A stretch of 64,000 nt of DNA from a virus, in IMG/VR virus record IMGVR_UViG_3300010389_000007, positions 20,835-84,834 of that record. One strand, 5' to 3'. Below the pieces are notes generated by a model. It was not told the DNA's origin. It made no database searches and saw nothing but the letters and a program-made list of their open reading frames with translations. Both the position numbers and the translations under genes were made by a program. Of the stretch, positions 36,101 to 44,199 are shown piece after piece (position 1 is the first letter of the stretch; the number at the start of each line of letters is the position of its first letter).

Positions 36101-38500
36101 TTCTGCCTGTGGAAGTAAAGAACTTAGAGCATTTGATGCCCTCTCAATAATAAAACCAGAGGTGATGTCAGAAGCAGCTGAAGATTCTTTAGGGATAAAA
36201 ATTCTAAATCTATATGCTTTATCTTGATTTACTCTACTATCTAAGGTTCTCTTGATGTATGAAAGTGGTGCACTAACTGTGGCAAGATTGCTAAAGAATG
36301 AAGTTGCACCAGAACCTACAGAGTTTACTCCAACATACCAATTTTGATTTGCTGAGTCCCACTGAATTGGATGACCAATATCCCCAACATTCTTCTCATT
36401 AACAGAACTTCTGAAGACTAGGTTTCCAGTAGCAAAACCTACTTGGTTTTTAATATCTACTACAAAAACATCATTTTCTGCATTATTTACATTATCATAT
36501 AATTTAATTCCAGTTCCACCAGTTAATCTAACATTATACAGTTTATCATGTTCTATACCATCTGGAAGAACCCCATTTTTTGCAATTATTTTCCCAGAAA
36601 TTCCAGTAGAAATGCCTGTTATTCCAGATAAAGTAACTATATTGGTTGTGGTGTCAATTGTATTGATATCATATTCAATTTTATATGATGGAGTGATGGG
36701 AATTTGATATTCTACGTTAGCTGCTCTATAGTATAAAAGATCTTGATTCTTACCACCTACAGAAAATCCTCTAACTTTATTAGTTGGTGGTGAAAGTAAG
36801 TCTGTAAGATCGTTAAAATATACCCTGGTATTTTGATTTGATGCTGCAAGTGAATTTGTTAAAGTGGCATTAAGTTTTTCATATCTAATAACATTATCTG
36901 CTGCTGGGAGTTCTTTTGGTTGAAGTATATGAGTGATGTACGCATGATTATCTTTAGATAAAGCGTCTTTTTTATATCTTGATGAAAATAGTGCATTTTG
37001 ACCAAAATTACTGTTTGAGTTAGTAATTGATTGATCACCACCAATGTCAGCAACAAACTGCTTTGCATATCCAATAGCAAAGATAGAAACACACTGAATG
37101 AATGCATCATTAGATGCTTTTATGTGGAAAGTTTCCCATTCAGGTCTATATCTTGCTCTTGATGATTGGTGCAAGAATTTGTCTACACCAAAATTAGTTT
37201 GGAATTTATATGCTCCAGAAGTTGCATCATATTCTGCAAATGCTCTATCATCCTTTTGTAGAGAAATTCCAGTAAATTGTGCTGTGACCATGGATCTAAA
37301 TCCTTTGGCCTTTGATCCATCTGCATGGAGACCATTCATACCATAAACAGACTTCAAACTACAGTTGAAGACGTATGGAGATGCTGAGGAAACAGTATCT
37401 GAGATTACTTTTACCGATGCTCCAGTTACACTTGGGTTTAGAGTCTGAGTAGGAACATTAGATAGTAAATATGTAAATTCTGTTTCGCTTGTTACCTGAG
37501 CAACAACAAAATTTCCATTATACTCTAGTTCTGAGGTTGGACCTTCAGCCTGAGCTAATCCAGATATGATAATTGGGGTGAATGGTGATAGATTGTGTGG
37601 TGATTGAGTCTGAACAGTGATTACAGGAGTTCCGGATACACCATTTCCAGAAATTGCTGATGTAATAATGATAGAACCAGTTCCAAGTTCACCAACAATT
37701 CTATTTTCATCTACGTTAGGTTGGAAGTTATCATATCCATCTATGATACTTCTAGATGATTGGGAACCAAATCCCAAACTCAATTTGTAGTAGTAGTTTT
37801 CTAAATCTGTGTGACCAGTGCTAGTATTATTTTTTACTATTATATTAGTATCATCTGCATATTCAAACGCAGTAAGTTTATGGTGTGAAAAGTTTGGTAC
37901 AGTTGTATTTGTTGAATAATTATTATATACTTTTCCAATTGGATCACCATCAAAAATAGTAAATCCAAAGATATAACAAGCACCAGTTAGTTTGAATATT
38001 GCTGCTGGATCAATATTGTCATCTACTGGACTTGGAACAAATTTTGGTCTTATCTTTGTCTTTCTTAAATCATGAGCAACAAGAGAAGTTCCCTTTGGTA
38101 CTATGACCCCACCATCTACACTATTATAAATGTATAATTGGTTTGCAGGATCATTAATATCAAAATTAGTGGAAACGTTAAATTCAGTAATAGTTCTGGT
38201 GGCACTATTTACATCCTTTAATACGTTGGAACTATCTACCCAATATCCAGGTCTGTTGTCAATAAAGTGAGTTCCTGGGGAAAGTAAAATGGTGGTTTGG
38301 TCAAAAAGATCATTATTAGTTCCAGGAACATAAGAGAATCTTGCAGCTTCAATTAATGCCCTTTGAATGGTTTTAAAAGGTCTTAACCTTGAGTTTCCCC
38401 TATTATCAATAGAATCTGAAGCATCTAACTCATTTGGATCAACATATAGGGTATTACCATTGAGATTCTTCAAAAAGTTCTCTAATCTCGCTAAAGGCAT
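33191..38500 (-). CDS. Beta-helix protein with phage tail collar domain (1769 aa)
   Basis: The N-terminus (YVDPNELDASDSIDNRGNSR, then RPFKTIQRALIEAARFSYVP) is the start of a beta-helix of the type seen in phage tail proteins. The C-terminal ~130 residues form a phage collar domain like T4 gp12 or microcystin-dependent proteins: PVGGIILWSG, WALCDGTNGTPNLRNRFVVG, then NLPPYYALAYIMR. The collar binds metal or host surface in relatives. Late promoter GATAAATA lies 33 nt upstream. A tail-fibre or spike role is well supported; exact position in the virion is not. Confidence 0.82.
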   Translation of the reverse strand: MPLARLENFLKNLNGNTLYVDPNELDASDSIDNRGNSRLRPFKTIQRALIEAARFSYVPGTNNDLFDQTTILLSPGTHFIDNRPGYWVDSSNVLKDVNSATRTITEFNVSTNFDINDPANQLYIYNSVDGGVIVPKGTSLVAHDLRKTKIRPKFVPSPVDDNIDPAAIFKLTGACYIFGFTIFDGDPIGKVYNNYSTNTTVPNFSHHKLTAFEYADDTNIIVKNNTSTGHTDLENYYYKLSLGFGSQSSRSIIDGYDNFQPNVDENRIVGELGTGSIIITSAISGNGVSGTPVITVQTQSPHNLSPFTPIIISGLAQAEGPTSELEYNGNFVVAQVTSETEFTYLLSNVPTQTLNPSVTGASVKVISDTVSSASPYVFNCSLKSVYGMNGLHADGSKAKGFRSMVTAQFTGISLQKDDRAFAEYDATSGAYKFQTNFGVDKFLHQSSRARYRPEWETFHIKASNDAFIQCVSIFAIGYAKQFVADIGGDQSITNSNSNFGQNALFSSRYKKDALSKDNHAYITHILQPKELPAADNVIRYEKLNATLTNSLAASNQNTRVYFNDLTDLLSPPTNKVRGFSVGGKNQDLLYYRAANVEYQIPITPSYKIEYDINTIDTTTNIVTLSGITGISTGISGKIIAKNGVLPDGIEHDKLYNVRLTGGTGIKLYDNVNNAENDVFVVDIKNQVGFATGNLVFRSSVNEKNVGDIGHPIQWDSANQNWYVGVNSVGSGATSFFSNLATVSAPLSYIKRTLDSRVNQDKAYRFRIFIPKESSAASDITSGFIIERASNALSSLLPQAESTDLVSATNNELSLIRNNGAIVDAWYSAGFVTIVTSKPHNLKVGDSIKVYDLKSSAEPAPVGLGTGTGYNGEFTVAAVVNELRFTYAISRDPGEITVGISTAESWLTVRDCAQTSNYRIPPYTIYDANRNSLPYFVQKSVQNDYQLYDIDTITSYEEGITDGVYHVTVNAFKNVPTVSPFDTDTYKLSQSIERLYPKVDEDNPNSDPEGTITKASRSIIGVVNVNDPKNSSTKEVVSSFLADFNLGKVITGITTYQDTTTFSPVGVCTATTATNHGLGGIKRLTISSGGSGFLNGTYYDIPLCGGTGQDATATITVSSNSVTTAAIQNFGSGYTVGDSLTLRGIPGSSNTASVIVASTNQESSDLDTIQILGCENSRNNGTFLIKSVTSNTITYYNNLGIPETPEQSVILFGGPGYQLQTSPDGAVYDSGTNTTTIITQQPHNFAVGNKVLFDDQIGSDPTIGISTVSNVIGITSFTVRGDAGAANRVYAYGLSSNSKETNAENENLASRHFALYDGYKSKTNQAISVSDINFLVSSIYGLQKGDIIQVNTEIMLVTKVSGGEIYVKRGQLGTRISSHLTGSAIKRISVVPIELRRNSILRASGHTFEYVGFGPGNYSTGMPSNQDRILNEDEILTSQSLVSQGGLVVYTGMNSNGEFFIGRTKFDAITGDQTAVGVPVEDEDTAVADTLEVNTLIVNDILDASTAITTLQSLTVEGESEFVGIVTFANTQPGINSTTAAVVVSGGVAVGNNLLVNNDATIGNVTVGVSSATTITTTSDNLYLNSAGGKVIVPPSTTLHGYGTIPVGGIILWSGAASSVGTGDLSNWALCDGTNGTPNLRNRFVVGASSGTGDTTYPGLSAGATGGSADATLVSHNHTASSSSTTTLTGGDASGTFLTGASVSTSTEGVSGGGGQVVDGVSLSTSSGNVSYTQPTASTSTTTTISTEGSPATNANLPPYYALAYIMRVS

Positions 38501-38532
38501 TTTAGAGTATCCTTACGTATTTTCTTCTGTCT

Positions 38533-38540
38533 TATTTATC
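38533..38540 (-). promoter_or_regulatory. T4-like late promoter GATAAATA
   Basis: On the minus strand, 33 nt upstream of the ATG at 38500, and adjacent to a plus-strand octamer in the opposite direction. Confidence 0.6.
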
Positions 38541-38548
38541 AATAAATA
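38541..38548 (+). promoter_or_regulatory. Late promoter-like AATAAATA
   Basis: CAATAAATACC on the plus strand ends 22 nt before the ATG at 38571, matching the spacing used elsewhere. Confidence 0.55.
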
Positions 38549-38570
38549 CCATTATCAATCTTTTGTAATT

Positions 38571-40253
38571 ATGGAATTTCGTTCTCCTAAAGAATGTTTG
38601 TTGTCACTATATCAAGATAAAGTAAAATCAGATAATGAGCAAATAAAACAAATAGAACAAACTGAATCTGGATTTAGTATCCAATTGCCAGATGGAACAA
38701 ATTTTGAACTTCCTGCAATACAAGATACCCTAGATTGTTTTACTGACCCAATCAATAAAATAGACACTAGAATAGTCACTCTGAACAATCAAATTGTAGA
38801 CTTACAAAATTCTATTCTTCAAGTTGGACAGACTGCTAATAGTTGTGGGTGTGGTGGGTCTGTTGGATTTGGGAGCACTGGGGTTCCATTCTTTATTGGG
38901 ATTAATACAGTAACTGTATACGCAGATTCATTGCTTTGGAGAGGTTGGTCATACACTTCTCCAAATCCATTCTCACAAATCAGTGGAACCTTATCAGTTG
39001 GAATAGATTTTGCAATAACATCAGCAGAATATACTATCGGATCAACAACTTATCCAGTAAGAGGATATTTGTATGTTCCTCCAATATTAAGCACGTCTGT
39101 TGATGTGATAGTCCTTTATCATGGAACAATCTCAGATACTACAACAACAGTTCTTGAAGCTGCATCAAACTTCATGCAAATTGCAAAAGATAACATTAGA
39201 CTAAAAGATAAAATTATCTTTAGTGTTGCTTATCCACAAGACGCAATCCCTACAGCAAACTCTCTTGATGGAACTTATGGTGGTGTTGGAAATGCTGGAT
39301 TCTTATTTGAGGATAATTTGCCATTTGCCAGAGCAGCATTACTCTGGGCAAAAAATTCCTTGAATTCTTATATAGCATCTCAAGGTCTTAATAAGAGTAT
39401 TAATAGAGTTTTCATGTTTGGACATTCTCAGGGAGGTTCATTGGTCCATAAATTGAACACTTTAGAATCTACTGATGGTGTTATTGCAAATGCTCCAGGT
39501 CCAATAAGATTAGATTTAACTTGTCAAAACCAAGAAACTCTAGGATTAGTTGGTGCAGGAAAACCAATAACTTTACAAAATGCTGTTTGTCAGAAGTTAT
39601 ACAATGTCTATGGATCAGCATTTACATCATCTCAATATTTTGACAGATCTGTTCAAGCATACACTACTGGTTTAATATCTCCAACCTTATACATTCAAGG
39701 TCAGCAAGATACTACTGGTGCAGGTAGCCAAATTGATTGGATCAACACTTTATTTGCAGATGTGGAATCTCAAGTAGTCAGTGATGGAAAAGGTGGTTTG
39801 TTGAAAGTTCAAGGTGGTCATGATGCATTTGTCAACAATCCAATTGCACAACAAGCAATTAGAGACTTTGTAGAATCAACTGGGTCTGATGTAACAACGA
39901 CTGCAGCAGGAACTGTTGGTCTTGGTACTGAAGATCTAGTTGGACAATCCCTAATTGGAATTTACTATGGTGATGTTGGTGTTGCTAGAACAACTTTGAC
40001 AATTTGTCCAGGAATTACAACTTGTGATGCATATCCTAGTCAGATTGCAAGTTTACAGGCACAAATTACACCTTTAAGATCTGAGAGAAATTCGTTAATA
40101 GGAAAAGTAAATTACCTTAAGAGTGAAAGGAGTAAGTATGAAATAAGAAAATATGGGTTCAACAGACAAAAAGAGGAATTAAATGCAGATATTGCATCTA
40201 GCAATGCAGTGCTTAATTTCCTTAACGATCCTGCGAATGAAGAATGGTTATAA
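38571..40253 (+). CDS. Alpha/beta-hydrolase with flanking coiled coils (560 aa)
   Basis: The ATG at 38571 (MEFRSPKECLLSLYQDKVKS) is preferred because the late octamer lies upstream; a longer frame would run into the divergent promoter. The N-terminal ~120 residues are helical and coiled. The hydrolase core has the nucleophile elbow GHSQGG with Ser286, Asp380 (QGQQDTT) and His417 (GGHDAF) in the right order. A C-terminal coiled coil (~480-555) follows. Unlike most genes here it is plus strand and lies between fibre genes, so it may be a virion-attached esterase or polysaccharide-modifying enzyme. Substrate unknown. Confidence 0.82.
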   Translation: MEFRSPKECLLSLYQDKVKSDNEQIKQIEQTESGFSIQLPDGTNFELPAIQDTLDCFTDPINKIDTRIVTLNNQIVDLQNSILQVGQTANSCGCGGSVGFGSTGVPFFIGINTVTVYADSLLWRGWSYTSPNPFSQISGTLSVGIDFAITSAEYTIGSTTYPVRGYLYVPPILSTSVDVIVLYHGTISDTTTTVLEAASNFMQIAKDNIRLKDKIIFSVAYPQDAIPTANSLDGTYGGVGNAGFLFEDNLPFARAALLWAKNSLNSYIASQGLNKSINRVFMFGHSQGGSLVHKLNTLESTDGVIANAPGPIRLDLTCQNQETLGLVGAGKPITLQNAVCQKLYNVYGSAFTSSQYFDRSVQAYTTGLISPTLYIQGQQDTTGAGSQIDWINTLFADVESQVVSDGKGGLLKVQGGHDAFVNNPIAQQAIRDFVESTGSDVTTTAAGTVGLGTEDLVGQSLIGIYYGDVGVARTTLTICPGITTCDAYPSQIASLQAQITPLRSERNSLIGKVNYLKSERSKYEIRKYGFNRQKEELNADIASSNAVLNFLNDPANEEWL

Positions 40254-40260
40254 AAACCCT

Positions 40261-40300
40261 AGGGGCAATTTTTACCCAGAATTTTTTTTGCCCCTTTTTT
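40261..40300 (+). terminator. Bidirectional terminator
   Basis: AGGGGCAA and TTGCCCCT pair around a 21-nt loop, followed by TTTTT on the plus strand. On the minus strand the stem is followed by AGGG then TTTTT, so it could also end the tRNA-Leu transcript from the other side. Confidence 0.75.
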
Positions 40301-40323
40301 GGAATTAAAAGTCAATTTTGAAA

Positions 40324-40408
40324 TAGGAGTGGGGAGACTTGAACTCCCACGACCTTGATGGTCAACAGATTTTAAGTCTGGTGTGTCTACCTATTCCACC
40401 ACACTCCC
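40324..40408 (-). tRNA. tRNA-Leu (UAA)
   Basis: The anticodon arm CCAGA-CTTAAAA-TCTGT gives anticodon TAA. Acceptor GGGAGTG/CACTCCT and a long variable arm are present; the discriminator is A and no CCA is encoded. It stands alone, far from the other six tRNAs, with its own promoter and terminator. Confidence 0.92.
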
Positions 40409-40413
40409 AAAGT

Positions 40414-40435
40414 GGGAAGAGATCTCTCTCTTCCC
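40414..40435 (-). other. Hairpin directly upstream of tRNA-Leu
   Basis: GGGAAGAGA/TCTCTTCCC forms a perfect 9-bp stem with a 4-nt loop that ends 6 nt before the tRNA 5' end. It lies in the leader of the tRNA transcript and may assist 5' maturation. No T run is present. Confidence 0.55.
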
Positions 40436-40457
40436 TGCACTTCCTTCACACTTGGAT

Positions 40458-40486
40458 AGTATAAGTCAAACCCCTTTGACTGTCAA
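40458..40486 (-). promoter_or_regulatory. Sigma70-like promoter for tRNA-Leu
   Basis: TTGACA (40486-40481), 17 nt, TATACT (40463-40458) on the minus strand. The -35 is perfect and the -10 is 5 of 6. It overlaps the stop codon of the gene at 40483-40653. Confidence 0.75.
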
Positions 40487-40653
40487 CCATCATAAGCAAG
40501 TTCACCTCTGAGTTCTGCAACCTTGGCAGTTGCAAAACACTCCACACAAGTCCAGAAAGTTTCACCACTGACCATGTTCTCACCACAGAAATGGGAGGCA
40601 ACATCCTCAAGAATGCCATTGAGTTCTTCCAGTTGGTCACGAGTGATTTGCAT
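40483..40653 (-). CDS. Small hypothetical protein (56 aa)
   Basis: MQITRDQLEELNGILEDVAS opens the frame, which contains FCGENMVSGETFWTCVECFA with four cysteines, three of them clustered (C-x-x-C), then a helical end. The cysteine arrangement is suggestive of metal binding but not diagnostic. It is read on the minus strand; the overlapping plus-strand frame at 40591-40797 is a shadow. Confidence 0.6.
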   Translation of the reverse strand: MQITRDQLEELNGILEDVASHFCGENMVSGETFWTCVECFATAKVAELRGELAYDG

Positions 40654-40689
40654 GGTGGGTACTGTCTTGCTTACCCATCCATCATAGCA

Positions 40690-41385
40690 CTAGGAGCAGC
40701 ACTCTGCAAGTTTGGTGGACAGTTCAGCAACTGTCTCCTTCAAGGTATCAATTTGCTTTTGCTGTTCTTTGATTGCTTCTACCAGAACAGCAGTTAAATG
40801 AGGGTAATCTAAAACTTTATTTCCCTCTGAATTATCTCTGACTAAATCTGGAATGACTTCCTCAACTTCTTGAGCAATCATTCCAATTTCATGCCAACCA
40901 TAGTCATTTCTATCATATTCAACACCCCTCAAAGTCATTACTTTCTCTAAAGAATTCTCAAGAGGTTTAATATTTTCTTTTAGTCTGATGTCAGATGTTA
41001 GTTCTACTGGAACTCCATTTGCAGTAAGACTTCCAACAACATTAAACGTTCCAAAAAATGTTCCTACTGGAGATGCTGCACTCCATGAAGGAGTTCCTTC
41101 AAACTTTTTAATGATAGCATCTGCTTTAACTCCAAGGTCTGCTTTCATTCCAAAGGATGAGCTAGCACCAAACTTTAAATGAGATCCAAATGCATTAGAG
41201 AGTCCAAAGGCATTATGGGTGCCAATTTGATTGGTCAATCCATTGAGGTTGTTGACTCCAGTTGTCTGAAGAGCAAATGGTTTTGTTGGATCAATGCTTT
41301 GCCAAATATCAACAGTTGCTAGTGGTGGAACAAGTGCTGCACCTGCCTGGATACCTTCAGCATCTATACTATTAATGTATGCCAT
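40690..41385 (-). CDS. Small fibre protein with S74 chaperone domain (231 aa)
   Basis: The C-terminal half (SDIRLKENIKPLENSLEKVM, then IGMIAQEVEEVIPDLV) is an S74 intramolecular chaperone like that ending the giant fibre. The N-terminal ~120 residues (WQSIDPTKPFALQTTGVNNL onward) form a short distinct domain. S74 self-cleavage would release that domain as a compact trimer. It is coupled to the next gene by a 1-nt overlap. Confidence 0.78.
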   Translation of the reverse strand: MAYINSIDAEGIQAGAALVPPLATVDIWQSIDPTKPFALQTTGVNNLNGLTNQIGTHNAFGLSNAFGSHLKFGASSSFGMKADLGVKADAIIKKFEGTPSWSAASPVGTFFGTFNVVGSLTANGVPVELTSDIRLKENIKPLENSLEKVMTLRGVEYDRNDYGWHEIGMIAQEVEEVIPDLVRDNSEGNKVLDYPHLTAVLVEAIKEQQKQIDTLKETVAELSTKLAECCS

Positions 41386-41963
41386 TATAATCCTCCAAAT
41401 ACTACTGTTTCTATTATTTTATCTACAAAATCTCCAAGATTTGTTGGGATCAAAGCTGCCTTTGGTTCTATAATTGTAACCCCACCAGTTCCTTTCATAT
41501 AAATTGCACCTTTTGATGCAAGTAGGAGTTTATTTCTAGCACCAATAGCAACATTGGCAGCATTAATCTTAACACTATCTGCTGCTTCAATAATAATATT
41601 TTGTCCAGATCTAATGACCATTGGTTCATCAGCTGCAGTGCATTCATATCTAATTTCTCTAGCAGCAAGAGTTAAAACACCATTGCCAGCATCAATCTTA
41701 ATTCCACCACCACCATCTGCAATAACAAATAAACCCTCTTTGGATCTACTTACTATATTATCTCCAGTATCATTTGGTTGACCACTTAACTCAAAACCAC
41801 CATCCTTGTACAGTTTTAAGTGAGCACCAGATGTAGAATGTAATTCTACCTGTCTTGTTCTTTCCTTAGATACAGACTCTCCAATGAAAAGAGTTCCATC
41901 TTTGGGATCACTAATTACAAATCCTGTTACTTCTTTTTCTTCAGGTTTTTTGGGTGTTGCCAT
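41385..41963 (-). CDS. Baseplate-region structural protein (192 aa)
   Basis: The sequence has strand-rich repeats (GGIKIDAGNGVLTLAAREIR, SGQNIIIEAADSVKINAANV) like the needle or beta-helix part of phage and type VI spike proteins. It lies immediately downstream of the gp5-like gene with a 1-nt overlap. It may extend the central spike; the exact role is inferred. Confidence 0.65.
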   Translation of the reverse strand: MATPKKPEEKEVTGFVISDPKDGTLFIGESVSKERTRQVELHSTSGAHLKLYKDGGFELSGQPNDTGDNIVSRSKEGLFVIADGGGGIKIDAGNGVLTLAAREIRYECTAADEPMVIRSGQNIIIEAADSVKINAANVAIGARNKLLLASKGAIYMKGTGGVTIIEPKAALIPTNLGDFVDKIIETVVFGGL

Positions 41964-43987
41964 TATCTATCAGCACAAAGAATAACTTTTCTTACTGGTT
42001 GTCTATCCTCTGGGATTTCACCAACCTCTACAAACTTCAGAACAGGAACTAATATTGCACCTGATCCTGTTGTAGTATTTATTGCCAACTCAGGAACAGT
42101 TCTTATGACACCTGCATTTATGATTCTAGTGTCTACTATTCTACCATCAGGATCTACTACTGGATAAATTTCAACTCCACTATCACAATAGATGTTATAA
42201 ATTAAGTCCTCCTCAGTATATCCAATTCCAGTATTGATGATGATAACATCAGAAATATATGCAGTATATTCTTTACCATCATCTCCAACTGGATTAACAA
42301 AGCAGATATCATCTCCCTCAGCATCACTTGTAGGACCAAGATAGTCCATACCATTGCTAACCATGTAGACAGAATCTATTCCACCAGTTGTGGGATTTAA
42401 AATTGCATTGCCTCGTGCACCACCTCCAGTATTACAGGCATCTTCAAATGAAACATATGGTGCTGTTGTATAATCTGCCCCAGGATCCTTAATGTTTACT
42501 CCCATCACCTGACCAAGAACGTCAACAACAACTGCTCCAGTTCCACCACCTCCACCAAATCCACCAAAGAATGTTACCTTTGGTAGACCACAATTTAAAG
42601 TAGTTCCATCACAGTCAAAGTATGCAGCAAATTCATCCTTACTTACTCCTAATGCAGCAAGAACATCATCACTAGGATCTCCTCCACTATTTTGTCCCAA
42701 CCAACTTGAGAATTGTTGTGTTCCATCTGAGAAAAGATTCCTCACCCCTTGTGCTGGTGAATAATTAAGAATCTTTTGGAAGTTTACTGCACCCTTAGGA
42801 ACATATCCTTTATTCATCTCATAATCAAACTGTTTCTTACACTTATTGTCTTCACATGTGAAGAATGAAAGAACAGTTTTTGCATATCCAATTGCTTGTG
42901 AAATATATCCTGAAATTTGACCAACACCCTCACCAATAACTGAGGTTAATTCTTGTAGTGCTGGACCAATAGCATTTGCAATTTCATTTCCAATGGTTTG
43001 CATCATGCTTCCAATGAATGATTCTACTGCACAGAGGGGGACACTCACAACCTTCCCTACCATTTGTCCAATAAAATCAAAAACAAATTTTCCTATTTTC
43101 TTTAAAATGTTCTGGAATAAACACCAGATACCATCTACAGCTTTGTCAACTGCTAATTTCTTGGCAAGAATAGCATCTTTTGGGAGAAGTTTTTCAATAA
43201 CATCCTTAAGACCTCTGTATATCTTTTCTATAATATAATCTCTTGCAATTTTTGTATACTCAGATAGACCATCAGAAATTGCAGTTGTAACTTCCTGTAT
43301 CAAATCTGGAAGATTTTGAACATAATTTAAAGTTGGATTTACATAGATGTTAATGTAATTTTGAACTGTGTTTAGATAGTAAATAAATTTTCTAAGTGCC
43401 TTAGCAATTTTGGATACAGTATCAGTTCCTTCCTTACATTGTGGAACAATTGTTACAACTGGTGCTGATCCTGGTGCACTTGCTGCTTGCTTTTTACTTT
43501 CCTTATTGTCAGCAGTTCTACCTGATGCTAATGGAACTCCAGAATCTGGCGTTTTTCCAATTTTTGGTTGACTAGATGGATTTATTATAGTATCTCCTGG
43601 TTTGAATGGTTTGAATCCATCAGTTCCTTTATCAAATGTATTTGAATGCTCAATAGATGATCCAGAGAACAATGCCCCAATGATGACAGGTTGTTGACCA
43701 TCATCACCATCCATAAAGAATCCAATGACAGTTTCAGATCCTCTAGGGTTGAAACTAATTCCAGCACCACCTTCCCCAGCACCAAAGTTTAGTGGTACTA
43801 AGACATGTGCCCATGGAAGATCCTCATCTTTTACAACTGAAGATGAGGATGGGTGGTGACCTATGATTCTAACCTTTGCCCTATATCCATTCTCAGTATT
43901 CTTATACTTGGTAACGATTCCAGTAAACCATCTAAAGGAATCTTTACCAATAAAGTTTGGATTAATTAGGGATTGTTCTATTAGCAT
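41963..43987 (-). CDS. gp5: gp5-like baseplate hub protein (674 aa)
   Basis: Residues ~20-115 form the OB-fold seen in T4 gp5 and VgrG: WFTGIVTKYKNTENGYRAKV, WAHVLVPLNFGAGEGGAGIS and GSETVIGFFMDGDDGQQPVI. T4 gp5 also has a lysozyme domain after the OB fold; I see none here, and peptidoglycan-hydrolase-like domains lie instead in the genes at 45452 and 47288. The rest is a long helical and beta segment. It probably forms the baseplate hub core. Confidence 0.8.
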   Translation of the reverse strand: MLIEQSLINPNFIGKDSFRWFTGIVTKYKNTENGYRAKVRIIGHHPSSSSVVKDEDLPWAHVLVPLNFGAGEGGAGISFNPRGSETVIGFFMDGDDGQQPVIIGALFSGSSIEHSNTFDKGTDGFKPFKPGDTIINPSSQPKIGKTPDSGVPLASGRTADNKESKKQAASAPGSAPVVTIVPQCKEGTDTVSKIAKALRKFIYYLNTVQNYINIYVNPTLNYVQNLPDLIQEVTTAISDGLSEYTKIARDYIIEKIYRGLKDVIEKLLPKDAILAKKLAVDKAVDGIWCLFQNILKKIGKFVFDFIGQMVGKVVSVPLCAVESFIGSMMQTIGNEIANAIGPALQELTSVIGEGVGQISGYISQAIGYAKTVLSFFTCEDNKCKKQFDYEMNKGYVPKGAVNFQKILNYSPAQGVRNLFSDGTQQFSSWLGQNSGGDPSDDVLAALGVSKDEFAAYFDCDGTTLNCGLPKVTFFGGFGGGGGTGAVVVDVLGQVMGVNIKDPGADYTTAPYVSFEDACNTGGGARGNAILNPTTGGIDSVYMVSNGMDYLGPTSDAEGDDICFVNPVGDDGKEYTAYISDVIIINTGIGYTEEDLIYNIYCDSGVEIYPVVDPDGRIVDTRIINAGVIRTVPELAINTTTGSGAILVPVLKFVEVGEIPEDRQPVRKVILCADR

Positions 43988-44199
43988 TAGTCTTCGTATA
44001 CTCTACACTCTAATGCATCTGGATTGGCATCACAGTATAGTTCTAGTGGTGTTGGATCATGACTATCCTCTGGATGATTCTCATGATATGTTTCCAACTG
44101 TCCCAATTCATCCTCAATATGCCTTCTTCTTTGGGAAGAAATCATTGGGTTCTGCAGTTCTTCTTTGTCCCTATTAATGTGATCTTCTATGTTTTTCAT
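43987..44199 (-). CDS. Small baseplate-region protein (70 aa)
   Basis: MKNIEDHINRDKEELQNPMI opens a charged protein ending YCDANPDALECRVYED. Its stop overlaps the gp5 start by one base and its start overlaps the hub gene's stop by four. Function unknown; the position suggests baseplate assembly. Confidence 0.62.
   Translation of the reverse strand: MKNIEDHINRDKEELQNPMISSQRRRHIEDELGQLETYHENHPEDSHDPTPLELYCDANPDALECRVYED

Noticed and set aside
41963-43987. Lysozyme domain in gp5
   Set aside because: No catalytic glutamate pattern could be found after the OB fold.
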